DNA from: Ectopseudomonas composti
GTDB lineage: Bacteria > Pseudomonadota > Gammaproteobacteria > Pseudomonadales > Pseudomonadaceae
Assembly (NCBI RefSeq): GCF_001567565.1
Contig: NZ_LSSW01000020.1
Span: forward strand, 124,001 to 188,000
DNA length: 64,000 bases
Reading direction: 5' to 3'
The notes below the pieces were generated by a model. It was given only the letters and a program-made list of their open reading frames with translations. It had not been told where the DNA came from and ran no database searches. Of the stretch, positions 8,349 to 17,835 are shown one piece after another. How positions within the stretch are numbered: position 1 is the stretch's first letter; every line of letters begins with the position of its first letter. Made by a program: the position numbers and the translations under genes.

Positions 8349-9821
8349 ATGCCCCGTTTCGCCGAACAGCAGCTGTACATCGGTGGCCAGTACGTCGCCG
8401 CCAGCAGTGGAGAAACCTTCGACAGCATCAACCCGGCCACCGGTGAAGTACTGGCCAAGGTGCAGCGCGCCAGCCAGGCCGATGTCGACCATGCGGTAGC
8501 CAGTGCCAGCGAAGGGCAAAAGGTGTGGGCGGCGATGACAGCCATGCAGCGCTCACGCATCCTGCGCAAGGCGGTGGATATCCTGCGTGAACGCAACGAT
8601 GAGCTGGCCGAGCTGGAAACGCTCGACACCGGCAAGCCGCTCTCGGAAACGCGCTACGTCGATATCGTCACCGGCGCCGACGTGCTCGAGTATTACGCCG
8701 GCCTGATTCCGGCCATCGAGGGCGAGCAGATCCCGCTGCGCGAAACCTCCTTCGTCTATACCCGTCGCGAGCCACTGGGCGTGGTCGCAGGCATCGGCGC
8801 CTGGAACTACCCGATCCAGATCGCCCTGTGGAAGTCCGCACCGGCCCTGGCCGCCGGCAACGCGATGATCTTCAAGCCCAGCGAAGTGACCTCGCTGAGC
8901 GCACTGAAACTGGCCGAGATCTACACCGAGGCCGGCCTGCCCGCCGGTGTGTTCAACGTACTGACCGGCAGCGGCCGCGAAGTTGGCCAGTGGCTGACCG
9001 AGCATCCGGGCATCGAGAAGATTTCCTTCACCGGCGGCACCGTCACCGGCAAGAAGGTGATGGCCAGCGCCTCCAGCTCCAGCCTCAAGGAAGTGACCAT
9101 GGAACTGGGCGGCAAATCGCCGCTGATCGTCTTCGAAGACGCCGACCTGGACCGCGCCGCCGATATCGCGGTGATGGCCAACTTCTACAGTTCCGGCCAG
9201 GTGTGCACCAACGGCACCCGCGTGTTCGTGCCGCGCATGCTGCAGGCGCGTTTCGAAGCCAAGGTCCTGGATCGGGTCAAGCGCATCCGCCTCGGCGACC
9301 CGCTGGATGACGCCACCAACTTCGGTCCGCTGGTGAGCTTCGCGCACATGGAGAGCGTGCTCGGTTACATCGACAAGGGCCGCAGCGAAGGCGCGCGCCT
9401 GCTGATCGGCGGCACACGCGTCACCGATGGCGACTACGCCAATGGCGCCTACGTCGCCCCCACCGTGTTCACCGATTGCCGGGACGACATGACCATCGTG
9501 CGCGAGGAAATCTTTGGCCCGGTGATGAGCATCCTCATCTACGACGACGAAGAGGAAGCGATCCGCCGCGCCAACGACACCGACTACGGCCTGGCCGCTG
9601 GCGTGGTGACCCGCGACCTCAACCGCGCGCACCGGGTGATCCACAAGCTGGAAGCCGGCATCTGCTGGATCAACACCTGGGGCGAGTCGCCGGCCGAAAT
9701 GCCAGTGGGCGGCTACAAGCAGTCCGGCGTCGGCCGCGAGAACGGCCTGGTCACCCTCGGCCACTACACCCGTATCAAGTCGGTGCAGCTGGAAATGGGC
9801 GACTACGCCTCGGTGTTCTGA
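8349..9821 (+). CDS. betB: Betaine aldehyde dehydrogenase
   Basis: Encodes 490 residues, the same length as the P. aeruginosa enzyme when started at 8349 ([13 protein letters not shown]); the ATG at 8325 adds eight unsupported residues. It oxidises betaine aldehyde to glycine betaine with NAD(P)+. Catalytic residues fall where expected: general base E252 in MELGGKSP and nucleophile C286 in [13 protein letters not shown]. The cofactor-pocket motif [11 protein letters not shown] precedes them. The C-terminal [17 protein letters not shown] is typical of BetB. It forms an operon with betA downstream, separated by 104 bases that hold two small hairpins. Confidence 0.97.
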   Translation: MPRFAEQQLYIGGQYVAASSGETFDSINPATGEVLAKVQRASQADVDHAVASASEGQKVWAAMTAMQRSRILRKAVDILRERNDELAELETLDTGKPLSETRYVDIVTGADVLEYYAGLIPAIEGEQIPLRETSFVYTRREPLGVVAGIGAWNYPIQIALWKSAPALAAGNAMIFKPSEVTSLSALKLAEIYTEAGLPAGVFNVLTGSGREVGQWLTEHPGIEKISFTGGTVTGKKVMASASSSSLKEVTMELGGKSPLIVFEDADLDRAADIAVMANFYSSGQVCTNGTRVFVPRMLQARFEAKVLDRVKRIRLGDPLDDATNFGPLVSFAHMESVLGYIDKGRSEGARLLIGGTRVTDGDYANGAYVAPTVFTDCRDDMTIVREEIFGPVMSILIYDDEEEAIRRANDTDYGLAAGVVTRDLNRAHRVIHKLEAGICWINTWGESPAEMPVGGYKQSGVGRENGLVTLGHYTRIKSVQLEMGDYASVF

Positions 9822-9855
9822 TCGCAAACGCCGCTCCTACAAAAAGCGCCGCCTC

Positions 9856-9911
9856 GTAGCCCGGATGCAATCCGGGGACATTCATCCAGGTTTTCCCGGC
9901 TCGCAGCCGGG
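9856..9911 (+). repeat. Pair of short hairpins between betB and betA (REP-like)
   Basis: First unit: GTAG at 9856-9859, then CCCGGAT (9860-9866), loop GCA, ATCCGGG (9869-9875). Second unit: CCCGGCT (9895-9901), loop CGC, AGCCGGG (9905-9911). A GTAG tetranucleotide before a short GC-rich hairpin is characteristic of Pseudomonas REP elements. The doublet lies inside the betBA transcript, immediately before the betA ribosome site AGGAGGAG. Confidence 0.6.
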
Positions 9912-9925
9912 CAACAGGAGGAGCC

Positions 9926-11632
9926 ATGACCCAGGAATTCGACTACATCATCATCGGCGCCGGTTCGGCCGGCAACGTCCTGGCCACCCGTCTGAGCGAA
10001 GACGCAGATGTCAGCGTGCTGCTGCTGGAAGCCGGTGGCCCCGACTACCGTCTGGATTTCCGCACCCAGATGCCCGCCGCACTGGCCTTTCCGCTGCAGG
10101 GCCGGCGCTACAACTGGGCCTATGAGACCGACCCCGAGCCGTACATGAACAACCGGCGCATGGAGTGCGGACGCGGCAAGGGCCTGGGTGGCTCGTCGCT
10201 GATCAACGGCATGTGCTACATCCGCGGCAACGCGCTGGACTTCGACAACTGGGCCACGGCCAAGGGCCTGGAGGACTGGACCTATCTGGACTGCCTGCCG
10301 TACTTCCGCAAGGCGGAAACCCGCGACATCGGCCCCAACGATTACCACGGCGGCGACGGCCCGGTCAGCGTGACCACGCCCAAGGCCGGCAACAACCCGC
10401 TGTTCCACGCCATGGTCGAGGCCGGCGTGCAGGCCGGCTACCCGCGTACCGATGACCTCAACGGCTATCAGCAGGAAGGTTTCGGCCCGATGGACCGTAC
10501 TGTGACGCCGGAAGGCCGCCGCGCCAGCACGGCTCGCGGCTATCTGGACCAGGCCCGGGCCCGCCCCAACCTGACCATCGTCACCCACGCCACCACTGAC
10601 CGCATCCTCTTCGATGGCAAGCGCGCCAGCGGCGTCAGCTATCTGATCGGCAACTCGAACGATGCCAGCGAGGCGCGCGCCCGCCGCGAAGTGCTGCTGT
10701 GCGCTGGCGCCATCGCCTCGCCGCAAATTCTGCAGCGCTCCGGCGTCGGCCCCGCTGCGCTGCTGCGCGAGCTGGAGATCCCGCTGGTGCATGCACTGCC
10801 TGGCGTCGGCCAGAACCTGCAGGATCACCTGGAAATGTACCTGCAGTACGCCTGCACCCAGCCGGTGTCGCTGTACCCGGCGCTCAAGCTGCTCAACCAG
10901 CCGGGCATCGGTGCCAAATGGTTGTTCGCCGGCGAAGGCATCGGCGCCAGCAACCAGTTCGAAGCCGGTGGTTTCATCCGCACCCGAGCGGAATTCGCCT
11001 GGCCCAACATCCAGTTCCACTTCCTGCCGGTAGCGATCAACTACAACGGCAGCAACGCGGTGAACGAGCACGGTTTCCAGGCTCACGTCGGCTCGATGCG
11101 CTCGCCCAGCCGTGGGCGTGTGCAGCTCAAGTCCAAGGATCCGCGTCAGCATCCGAGCATCCTGTTCAACTACATGAGCGCCGAGCAGGACTGGCAGGAG
11201 TTCCGCGACGGCATTCGTCTCACCCGCGAGATCATGGCGCAGCCGGCACTCGATCCTTACCGTGGCCGTGAAATCAGTCCTGGTGCGCATGTGCAGAGCG
11301 ACGCCGAACTGGATGCCTTCATCCGCGAGCATGCAGAGACCGCCTTCCACCCTTCCTGCTCATGCAAGATGGGTGAGGACGACATGGCGGTAGTCGATGG
11401 CCAGGGCCGCGTGCACGGTCTGCAGGGGCTACGCGTGGTGGATGCGTCGATCATGCCGGAGATCATCACCGGCAACCTCAACGCCACCACCATCATGATG
11501 GCCGAGAAGATCGCCGACCGGATTCGCGGTCGCCAGCCATTGCCACGCAGCACCGCGCCCTACTTCGTCGCTGGCGAACGCCCGGTTCGCGGCACGCCGC
11601 TGCGCAGCCTGGAAGACCGCTTAGTCGGGTAA
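9926..11632 (+). CDS. betA: Choline dehydrogenase
   Basis: Encodes 568 residues. This GMC-family flavoenzyme oxidises choline to betaine aldehyde at the inner membrane. The N-terminal FAD-binding motif [17 protein letters not shown] begins at residue 8. GMC signatures [20 protein letters not shown] and [15 protein letters not shown] follow, and the catalytic histidine is about residue 475 in [10 protein letters not shown]. The start has a strong AGGAGGAG ribosome site. The 3' end overlaps the convergent TorT-like gene by 12 bases (11621-11632), with no terminator visible between them. Confidence 0.97.
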   Translation: MTQEFDYIIIGAGSAGNVLATRLSEDADVSVLLLEAGGPDYRLDFRTQMPAALAFPLQGRRYNWAYETDPEPYMNNRRMECGRGKGLGGSSLINGMCYIRGNALDFDNWATAKGLEDWTYLDCLPYFRKAETRDIGPNDYHGGDGPVSVTTPKAGNNPLFHAMVEAGVQAGYPRTDDLNGYQQEGFGPMDRTVTPEGRRASTARGYLDQARARPNLTIVTHATTDRILFDGKRASGVSYLIGNSNDASEARARREVLLCAGAIASPQILQRSGVGPAALLRELEIPLVHALPGVGQNLQDHLEMYLQYACTQPVSLYPALKLLNQPGIGAKWLFAGEGIGASNQFEAGGFIRTRAEFAWPNIQFHFLPVAINYNGSNAVNEHGFQAHVGSMRSPSRGRVQLKSKDPRQHPSILFNYMSAEQDWQEFRDGIRLTREIMAQPALDPYRGREISPGAHVQSDAELDAFIREHAETAFHPSCSCKMGEDDMAVVDGQGRVHGLQGLRVVDASIMPEIITGNLNATTIMMAEKIADRIRGRQPLPRSTAPYFVAGERPVRGTPLRSLEDRLVG

Positions 11633-12640
11633 CTCCTGGCGGATCATCCAGTGCCCCTCGGGCGGCATCAGCCGGCCGAGATCGAAGCGATCCAGTGAGC
11701 CCGCGTCGAGCATTTCGATCTGCGGGCTCACCAGGCGCGGCAGTTTTTCGCCCTGCAAAGCACGTACGGCCAGATCCAGCGCGATACGCGCCTGAATCAC
11801 CGGTGAATCGGTCGGTGCGGCCAGCACCTGTCCCTCGCGAATCTGCTCCAGCACACGCTCGCTGGCGTACAGCGACAGCACTTGCGCCTTGGAGCCGACA
11901 TTGCGCACCAGCTGTGCGGCAAAGGCCGCCGCTTCGGCATTGGCGATCAGGTAATCGAGATGCGGATGCTGCTTGAACAGCTCGCGCGCCAGCTGCGCCT
12001 GCCGGCTGCGATCCACCGGACCATAGCCGCCATGGGCCAGGGTCACCTGGGTTCCGCGCAAGGCATCACGCAGGCCACGCTCGGCGTCCTGCACCCAACC
12101 GGCATCGGCCGGCCCCGGTAGCCAGCCGACCTGAATCGGCCGACCGCCGCTGGCGCGCACCAGGTACTCGAGCGTGGTACGCGCCATGTCGGCGAAGTCG
12201 ACCCGCGAATGTGCGCTGAGCCTCGGGCATTCCAGACGATTGACCAGGTCGATCACTGGCCGCCCGGCCTTGATCTGCACTTCTGCCGCGCGGCACAGGT
12301 CATAGGTGTTGATACTGGCGACGACGAAGGCATCGGCACCCTCGGCCACACAGTGCTCGAACTGCTCCACCTGCACATCGGCATGCTCGTAACCACCCGC
12401 CTCATAGATGCCCAGGCGCACGCCCAGACGGCTGGCCTCCTGATCCAGGCCCCAGGCCACGCCCCACCAGTAACGGTCCTTGCCATGGGGCAGTAGCGCG
12501 CAAATGCGCCAGGGCTGACTGGCCACTGGCAGAGGCCGGTAATCCAGCAGGCGGCCATCGACACGCACCGGATACGGAAACCACTCGGCAGCCAGCAGCG
12601 ACTGGCAGGCCAGCGAAAGCCACAGAGAGAACCAGCGCAT
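11621..12640 (-). CDS. Periplasmic binding protein, TorT-like, orphan
   Basis: Encodes 339 residues with a signal peptide ([17 protein letters not shown]), so periplasmic. The fold is the type-1 (sugar/ribose-like) periplasmic binding family: [43 protein letters not shown]-type and [17 protein letters not shown] segments. It resembles TorT, which binds trimethylamine N-oxide (TMAO) and presents it to the TorS histidine kinase. No torS, torR or TMAO reductase gene is in the window. Given the betaine neighbours the ligand might be a methylamine or sugar; this is inference. It converges on betA and diverges from the MFS gene. Confidence 0.7.
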   Translation of the reverse strand: MRWFSLWLSLACQSLLAAEWFPYPVRVDGRLLDYRPLPVASQPWRICALLPHGKDRYWWGVAWGLDQEASRLGVRLGIYEAGGYEHADVQVEQFEHCVAEGADAFVVASINTYDLCRAAEVQIKAGRPVIDLVNRLECPRLSAHSRVDFADMARTTLEYLVRASGGRPIQVGWLPGPADAGWVQDAERGLRDALRGTQVTLAHGGYGPVDRSRQAQLARELFKQHPHLDYLIANAEAAAFAAQLVRNVGSKAQVLSLYASERVLEQIREGQVLAAPTDSPVIQARIALDLAVRALQGEKLPRLVSPQIEMLDAGSLDRFDLGRLMPPEGHWMIRQELPD

Positions 12641-12772
12641 GAAGCCATCCTTAGCCCTTGCGGGGCAATGTGCCAGTCAATCCAGCGTAGCACTGCCGTT
12701 GACTCGCGCCTGCCGCAGTTGCCGCAGCCGAGCCGTCAGCCTAGAGTGAATCGCACAGACCATGAGAACAGC

Positions 12773-14194
12773 ATGACCAACCCCAGCCTGCTTGACCCAC
12801 GCACCGCCCGCCTGCTGCCCTGGATAGTCGCCATCGCCTTCTTCATGCAGACGCTGGACGGCACCATCCTCAATACCGCACTGCCGGCCATGGCCGGCGA
12901 TCTCGGCGAAGACCCGCTGCGCATGCAGTCGGTGGTGATCGCCTACATGCTCACCGTAGCCCTGCTGATTCCGGCCTCGGGCTGGATCGCCGACCGTTTC
13001 GGCACGCGGCGCATCTTTTTCGGTGCCATTGCCCTGTTCAGCCTCGGCTCGCTGCTCTGCGCGCTGTCGGGGTCGCTCAGCATGCTGATCGCCGCGCGTG
13101 TCATCCAGGGTCTTGGCGGCGCCCTGATGATGCCCGTCGGGCGCCTGGTGGTGCTGCGTGCCTATCCGCGCTCGGAGCTGGTGCGAATCATGAGCTTCAT
13201 CACCCTGCCCGGCCTGCTCGGCCCGCTGATCGGCCCGAGCCTCGGCGGCTGGCTGGTGGAAGTAGCCAGTTGGCACTGGATCTTCCTGATCAACCTGCCG
13301 GTGGGACTGCTCGGTTGCTGGGCGGCGCTGCGGCATATGCCGGACCTGCGCGGGCCGGAGCGCAGTCGTTTCGATACGGCCGGTTTCCTGCTGTTCGGCG
13401 CCGCCATGCTGCTGATCACCGTGGCGCTGGAAGGGCTTGGCGAACTGCACCTGCCAACCATGCGCGTGGTGCTGTTGCTGCTCGGCGGCATGGCCTGCCT
13501 GGCCGCCTACTGGCTGCGCGCCGGGCGTATCGAACACCCCCTGTTCGCCCCCAGGCTGTTCCACACGCGCAGCTTCGCCGTGGGCATCATCGGCAACCTG
13601 TTCGCCCGTCTGGGCAGCGGAGCACTGCCCTTTCTCACGCCGTTGCTGTTGCAACTGGCGATGGGCTATTCGCCGGCCCAGGCCGGCATGAGCCTGATCC
13701 CTCTGGCGCTGGCCGCCATGGCCGCCAAACCGCTGGCCAGGCCGCTGATCGAACGCCTCGGCTACCGCAACATCCTCACCAGCAACACCCTGCTGCTCGG
13801 CGCCCTGATCGCCAGTCTGGCCCTGGTCGATGCCGAGAGCTCGACGCTGCAACTGGTCATCCAGCTGAGCCTGATCGGCGCCTGCAATTCGCTGCAATTT
13901 ACCGCGATGAACACCGTGACCCTGATCGATCTGGACAACCGCGACGCCAGCAGCGGCAACAGCCTGCTGTCGGTCGTGGTGCAACTGGCGATGGGCCTTG
14001 GCGTTGCCTCGGCAGCTGCGCTGCTCAGTGGTTTCAGCCGTGAGCTGGGCGACCATGAGCATGTGCTGCAGGCATTCCAGGCCACCTACCTGTGCGTCGG
14101 CCTGCTGTCGATGCTGGCGGCGGCGATCTTCCTGCAACTGGATGCGAACGAGGGCCGTGGCAGCCGCAATATCGAGGTTTCAGCGGACGAATGA
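12773..14194 (+). CDS. MFS multidrug exporter, DHA2 (EmrB/MdtD-like) type
   Basis: Encodes 473 residues from the ATG at 12773 (MTNPSLLDPRTARLLPWIVA); an upstream in-frame ATG at 12668 adds 35 hydrophilic residues not seen in the family. Fourteen hydrophobic segments can be drawn, as in the DHA2 family. Signatures: TLDGTILNTALPAMA in helix 1, the loop GWIADRFGTRRIF, and the antiporter-type RVIQGLGGALMMPVGRL. E. coli MdtD is a close match in length and layout. Proton-driven export is inferred from the family; the substrate is unknown. It diverges from the TorT-like gene (132-base gap) and is followed after 49 bases by dbpA. Confidence 0.85.
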   Translation: MTNPSLLDPRTARLLPWIVAIAFFMQTLDGTILNTALPAMAGDLGEDPLRMQSVVIAYMLTVALLIPASGWIADRFGTRRIFFGAIALFSLGSLLCALSGSLSMLIAARVIQGLGGALMMPVGRLVVLRAYPRSELVRIMSFITLPGLLGPLIGPSLGGWLVEVASWHWIFLINLPVGLLGCWAALRHMPDLRGPERSRFDTAGFLLFGAAMLLITVALEGLGELHLPTMRVVLLLLGGMACLAAYWLRAGRIEHPLFAPRLFHTRSFAVGIIGNLFARLGSGALPFLTPLLLQLAMGYSPAQAGMSLIPLALAAMAAKPLARPLIERLGYRNILTSNTLLLGALIASLALVDAESSTLQLVIQLSLIGACNSLQFTAMNTVTLIDLDNRDASSGNSLLSVVVQLAMGLGVASAAALLSGFSRELGDHEHVLQAFQATYLCVGLLSMLAAAIFLQLDANEGRGSRNIEVSADE

Positions 14195-14201
14195 GCCAGC
14201 C

Positions 14202-14210
14202 TGCTACACT
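14202..14210 (+). promoter_or_regulatory. Extended -10 promoter candidate for dbpA
   Basis: TGCTACACT (14202-14210) fits an extended -10 (TGN-TACACT), 34 bases before the GTG start of dbpA. The -35 region is weak. Initiation would be near 14217. Confidence 0.5.
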
Positions 14211-14243
14211 GCCGCCCTGTTTCGTCACCCCCGAGCACTTGCC

Positions 14244-15620
14244 GTGACCGCTACCGCCTTCGCCAGCCTGCCCCTCTCTGCCGCCATGCAGGCCAACCTC
14301 GCCGCCATTGGCTATACCGAGATGACCCCCATCCAGGCTGCCAGCCTGCCGCTGATCCTCAAGGGCCGCGACCTGATTGCCCAGGCCAAGACCGGTAGCG
14401 GCAAGACCGCGGCCTTCGGCATCGGCCTGCTGCACCCGCTCAACCCGCGCTTTTTCGGTTGCCAGGCGCTGGTGCTGTGCCCGACGCGGGAGCTGGCCGA
14501 CCAGGTGGCCAAGGAACTGCGCCGCCTGGCCCGCGCCGCCGACAACATCAAGATACTGCCCCTCTGCGGTGGCGTGCCCTTCGGGCCGCAGATCGGCTCG
14601 CTGGAGCATGGCGCCCACGTCATCGTCGGCACGCCGGGACGGGTGCAGGAACACCTGCGCAAGGGCACGCTGAAAGTCGACGGTCTCAATACCCTGGTAC
14701 TCGACGAAGCCGACCGCATGCTCGACATGGGCTTCATCGACAGCATCAGCGAAATCATCCAGCAGACCCCGGCACGCCGGCAGACCCTGCTGTTCTCCGC
14801 CACCTACCCAAGCAGCATCGAGCAACTCGCTGCACGCTTCCTGCGTAGCCCGGAGCGGGTCGAGGTCGAGGCCCAGCACGACGACGGGCAGATCGAACAG
14901 CGTTTCTACGAGATCGCTCCCGGCCAACGCCTGGAGGCGGTCAGCACCCTGCTGCGGCATTTCCGCAAGCAGCCGGTGGTGGCCTTCTGCGCCACGCGCC
15001 AGCAGTGCGATGAACTGGCCGCGCAACTGGAAGCCGAGAAGATTTCTGCTGCGGCCCTGCATGGCGATCTGGAGCAACGCGAGCGCGACCAGATCCTCGC
15101 CCTGTTCGCCAACCGCAGCCTCAGCGTGCTGGTGGCCACCGACGTGGCCGCGCGCGGCCTGGACATCGCCGGGCTGGAAATGGTGATCAACGTCGAGCTG
15201 TCGCGTGATGCCGAGGTGCACATCCACCGTATCGGCCGCAGTGGCCGCGCCGGCGAGAAAGGCCTGGCGCTGAGCCTGGTGGCACCGTCCGAAGCGAGTC
15301 GTGCCCAGGCCATCGAAACGCTGCAAGGCCGGGAGCTGGCCTGGTACCCGCTGCCGCAAGCCAAGGCGGGCGGCGAGCCGCTGCTGCCGCCGATGCATAC
15401 GCTGTGCATCGGCGCCGGGCGCAAGGAGAAGCTGCGCCCCGGCGATATCCTCGGAGCCCTGACCGGCGATGCCGGCATTGCCGGCGACCAGGTGGGCAAG
15501 ATCGCCCTGTTCGATTACCAGGCGTTCGTCGCCGTGCAGCGCGACGTTGCGCGCCACGCGCTGAAGCGCCTGAGCGAAGGAAAAATCAAGGGTAGAACTT
15601 TGCGTGTGCGTCTATTGTAA
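14244..15620 (+). CDS. dbpA: ATP-dependent RNA helicase DbpA
   Basis: Encodes 458 residues starting at a GTG (14244), which gives (M)TATAFASLPLSAAMQANLAA, the conserved DbpA N-terminus. All DEAD-box motifs are visible: Q motif (MTPIQAASLPLI), motif I AKTGSGKT, motif [14 protein letters not shown], motif III FSATYPSS and motif VI HRIGRSGRAG. The last ~75 residues are the DbpA RNA-binding RRM-like domain (KLRPGDILGALTGDAGIAG, then GKIALFDYQAFVAV), which targets the helicase to hairpin 92 of 23S rRNA during 50S assembly. It is the first of two DEAD-box helicases in the window; the other, at 54790, is RhlE-type and lacks this domain. Confidence 0.95.
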   Translation: MTATAFASLPLSAAMQANLAAIGYTEMTPIQAASLPLILKGRDLIAQAKTGSGKTAAFGIGLLHPLNPRFFGCQALVLCPTRELADQVAKELRRLARAADNIKILPLCGGVPFGPQIGSLEHGAHVIVGTPGRVQEHLRKGTLKVDGLNTLVLDEADRMLDMGFIDSISEIIQQTPARRQTLLFSATYPSSIEQLAARFLRSPERVEVEAQHDDGQIEQRFYEIAPGQRLEAVSTLLRHFRKQPVVAFCATRQQCDELAAQLEAEKISAAALHGDLEQRERDQILALFANRSLSVLVATDVAARGLDIAGLEMVINVELSRDAEVHIHRIGRSGRAGEKGLALSLVAPSEASRAQAIETLQGRELAWYPLPQAKAGGEPLLPPMHTLCIGAGRKEKLRPGDILGALTGDAGIAGDQVGKIALFDYQAFVAVQRDVARHALKRLSEGKIKGRTLRVRLL

Positions 15621-15661
15621 GGCTGATATAAAGACTCAAACGGCCTGGGCCGGGGTTACCC

Positions 15662-16897
15662 ATGCGCAATATTCTGGTCATTGAAGACAGTCCACTGGTA
15701 CTGAAAATCCTCGAACATCTGTTCCGTCAGGAAACCGATCTGGAACCGATCTTCTGTGCCTCGCTGGCAGAAGCCGAGGTGATGCTGGAAACTTCGGCGG
15801 CGCTGTTCTTCGCCGCCATCGTCGACCTGAACCTTCCAGACGCACCAGACGGCGAGAGCGTCGATCTGGTGATGCGCTACCACCTGCCCTGCATCGTGCT
15901 CAGTGGCAGCTACAACGAGCAGCGCCGTGACGAGCTGTTGATGAAAGGCGTGGTCGACTACGTGCTCAAGGAAAGCCAACACTCCTACGAGTACGCCTTC
16001 CGCCTGCTGCACCGGCTCGACCACAACAGCCACATCAAGATTCTCATCGCCGACGACTCTAGCGCGCAGCGCCGCTTCATTCGCCACATTCTCGAGCCGC
16101 ACCACTACCAGATCATCGAGGCCAGCGACGGCAAGGAAACCCTGCGCCGGCTCAATGATCACCCGGATCTCGACCTGATGGTGCTCGACCATGCCATGCC
16201 CGGCGTCAGCGGCTTCGAACTGGTCAAGCTGCTGCGGCAGAAGCTGCGTCTCAATGACCTGATCATCATCGGCGTGTCTGCCGACCCCAAGGGTTCGCTC
16301 AGTGCGCAGTTCATCAAGCATGGCGCCGACGACTTCCTGCGCAAGCCCTTCTGCCCGGAAGAGCTGAACTGCCGAGTGATGTCCACCCTGGAGCGACGCG
16401 ATCTGCTGCGTGCGTTGAAGAAGGCCGCGCAGTTCGATGCCCTGACCGGCCTGAACAATCGCCGTGCCTTCTATGAACAGGGCGCGCAGATGCTGCAGAA
16501 AGCGCAGCGCGAGAACCGCGAGGTCAGCGTGGCGATGCTCGACCTCGACCACTTCAAGCACATCAACGACGGTTTCGGCCATGCCAGCGGCGACAGTGCC
16601 CTGGTGGTGTTCGCACGGGCGATGAGCAATGCCTTTCCCGACATGCTGCTGGGCCGCCTGGGCGGCGAGGAGTTCGCCCTGCTGACCCTGCACCCAGCGC
16701 AGCATGTGGTTCAGATACTGGACAAGTTGCGCCGGCAATGCGCCGAGCTGCACTACGCCGTCGGTGCCCCGGCCTTATCGTTCAGCGCCGGGCTCTATCA
16801 GGGTGAGCCGGAAGATCTGGAAAGCCTGCTGCATGAAGCCGACATTCGCCTGTACCAGGCCAAGCAGCAAGGCCGCGCGCGCACTGTCCTGGCCTGA
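15662..16897 (+). CDS. Response regulator with two receiver domains and a GGDEF diguanylate cyclase
   Basis: Encodes 411 residues. REC1 is about 1-118 (E8/D9 acidic pocket, phosphoacceptor D55 in AAIVDLNLPD, K103). REC2 is about 124-245 (ADDSS at 130-134, phosphoacceptor D176 in LMVLDHAMPG, K228). A GGDEF domain follows from about 255, with active-site GGEEF at 334-338 and DALTGLNNRRAF at its start. It should make cyclic di-GMP on phosphorylation. No RxxD product-inhibition site precedes GGEEF. Both receivers keep their aspartates, so they may integrate two phosphorelays; no kinase gene is adjacent. The stop codon abuts the stop of the convergent gene at 16898 with zero spacing. Confidence 0.93.
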   Translation: MRNILVIEDSPLVLKILEHLFRQETDLEPIFCASLAEAEVMLETSAALFFAAIVDLNLPDAPDGESVDLVMRYHLPCIVLSGSYNEQRRDELLMKGVVDYVLKESQHSYEYAFRLLHRLDHNSHIKILIADDSSAQRRFIRHILEPHHYQIIEASDGKETLRRLNDHPDLDLMVLDHAMPGVSGFELVKLLRQKLRLNDLIIIGVSADPKGSLSAQFIKHGADDFLRKPFCPEELNCRVMSTLERRDLLRALKKAAQFDALTGLNNRRAFYEQGAQMLQKAQRENREVSVAMLDLDHFKHINDGFGHASGDSALVVFARAMSNAFPDMLLGRLGGEEFALLTLHPAQHVVQILDKLRRQCAELHYAVGAPALSFSAGLYQGEPEDLESLLHEADIRLYQAKQQGRARTVLA

Positions 16898-17629
16898 TCA
16901 GTGCGTGTGCCGCTGCAGCGTCGCGGCATAGCTGCCATCGTCGCTCATCGCCTGAATCGCGGCATCGAAGCGCATGGCGATCTCGCGATGATGGGGATGG
17001 CTGCGCCGGACCAGGATATGCAGACCGTTCTCGCTCAACGGCAGCGGCAGAAACTCCAGCTCGTCGCGAATGCTGCTCAGCGTGTTGCCAAGCATGTAGC
17101 GCGCGACCACTTCGTCCTCCAGCGCCAACTGCACGCGCCCGGCATGCAACATGCGCGCGGCGATTTCGAAGCTGCCAACGCCAACCTTGAGCAACTGCGG
17201 ATCACTGTCGAATTCCTTGGAATAGGCATAGCCCCTGACCACCGCAATGCTGTGCGAGTAGAGATCGGCCAGAGTCTCGAAGTGGATATCGCTGCCCTTG
17301 CGCTGCATGAAGCGGATGCGATTGACCAGATAAGGCTGGGAGAAATAACCATACTCGGCACGCTCATCGCTGTACCAGGCGTTGATCAGGACGTCGTAAT
17401 CCTTGCGTTTGAGCCCCAGCACCGCGCGCTCCCAGGGCACCTCTACATAACTGGTGGTGTAGCCGGCGCGGGCCAGAGCCTGCTCCACCAGGTCGGTGGA
17501 AAGCCCTTTGCCGGGCAGCCGCTGATCATTGAATGGCGGCCAGGGGTCTGCCACCAGTCGCAACAGCTCAGCCGAAGCCAGTGCCGGCGACAGTAGCAAA
17601 AGCAATAGCCAGGCACGCAAAGCGGTCAT
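16898..17629 (-). CDS. Orphan periplasmic substrate-binding protein, family 3 (amino-acid type)
   Basis: Encodes 243 residues from the ATG at 17629, where MTALRAWLLLLLLSPALASA forms a clear signal peptide; an in-frame ATG at 17683 would bury it. The mature part is an SBP family-3 (PF00497) domain: LLRLVADPWPPFNDQ, GLSTDLVEQALARAGY, VPWERAVLGLKRKDYDVLIN. No permease or ATPase gene is nearby. In Pseudomonas many such stand-alone proteins exist with unknown ligands. A related but distinct orphan lies at 53844-54587. Ligand unknown. Confidence 0.8.
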   Translation of the reverse strand: MTALRAWLLLLLLSPALASAELLRLVADPWPPFNDQRLPGKGLSTDLVEQALARAGYTTSYVEVPWERAVLGLKRKDYDVLINAWYSDERAEYGYFSQPYLVNRIRFMQRKGSDIHFETLADLYSHSIAVVRGYAYSKEFDSDPQLLKVGVGSFEIAARMLHAGRVQLALEDEVVARYMLGNTLSSIRDELEFLPLPLSENGLHILVRRSHPHHREIAMRFDAAIQAMSDDGSYAATLQRHTH

Positions 17630-17835
17630 TGGTGGCGATCCATCCGAAATGATCAGCTCTATTGATAGCAGGCACAACGCCACGCGTCACTGTCTCATAT
17701 GTGAAACAGCCCGCCAGGTGCACCTGCCCCGCCGACAACGCGCAGGTCAGGACCGCGGTGCAGAGCGGCTTCGGGTAAACTTCAGCGGTTTCACGCAGCG
17801 CTGGCTGCGTCAGCCGATTCACCTGAGGACATCTC

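Noticed and set aside
12677..14137. Long minus-strand open frame (486 codons) opposite the MFS gene
   Set aside because: Composition rich in H, Q, R, A and lacking hydrophobic pattern is typical of antisense to a GC-rich membrane-protein gene. Similar shadows oppose tktA (38899-40944), ahcY (49814-51325) and the symporter gene (60849-62297).
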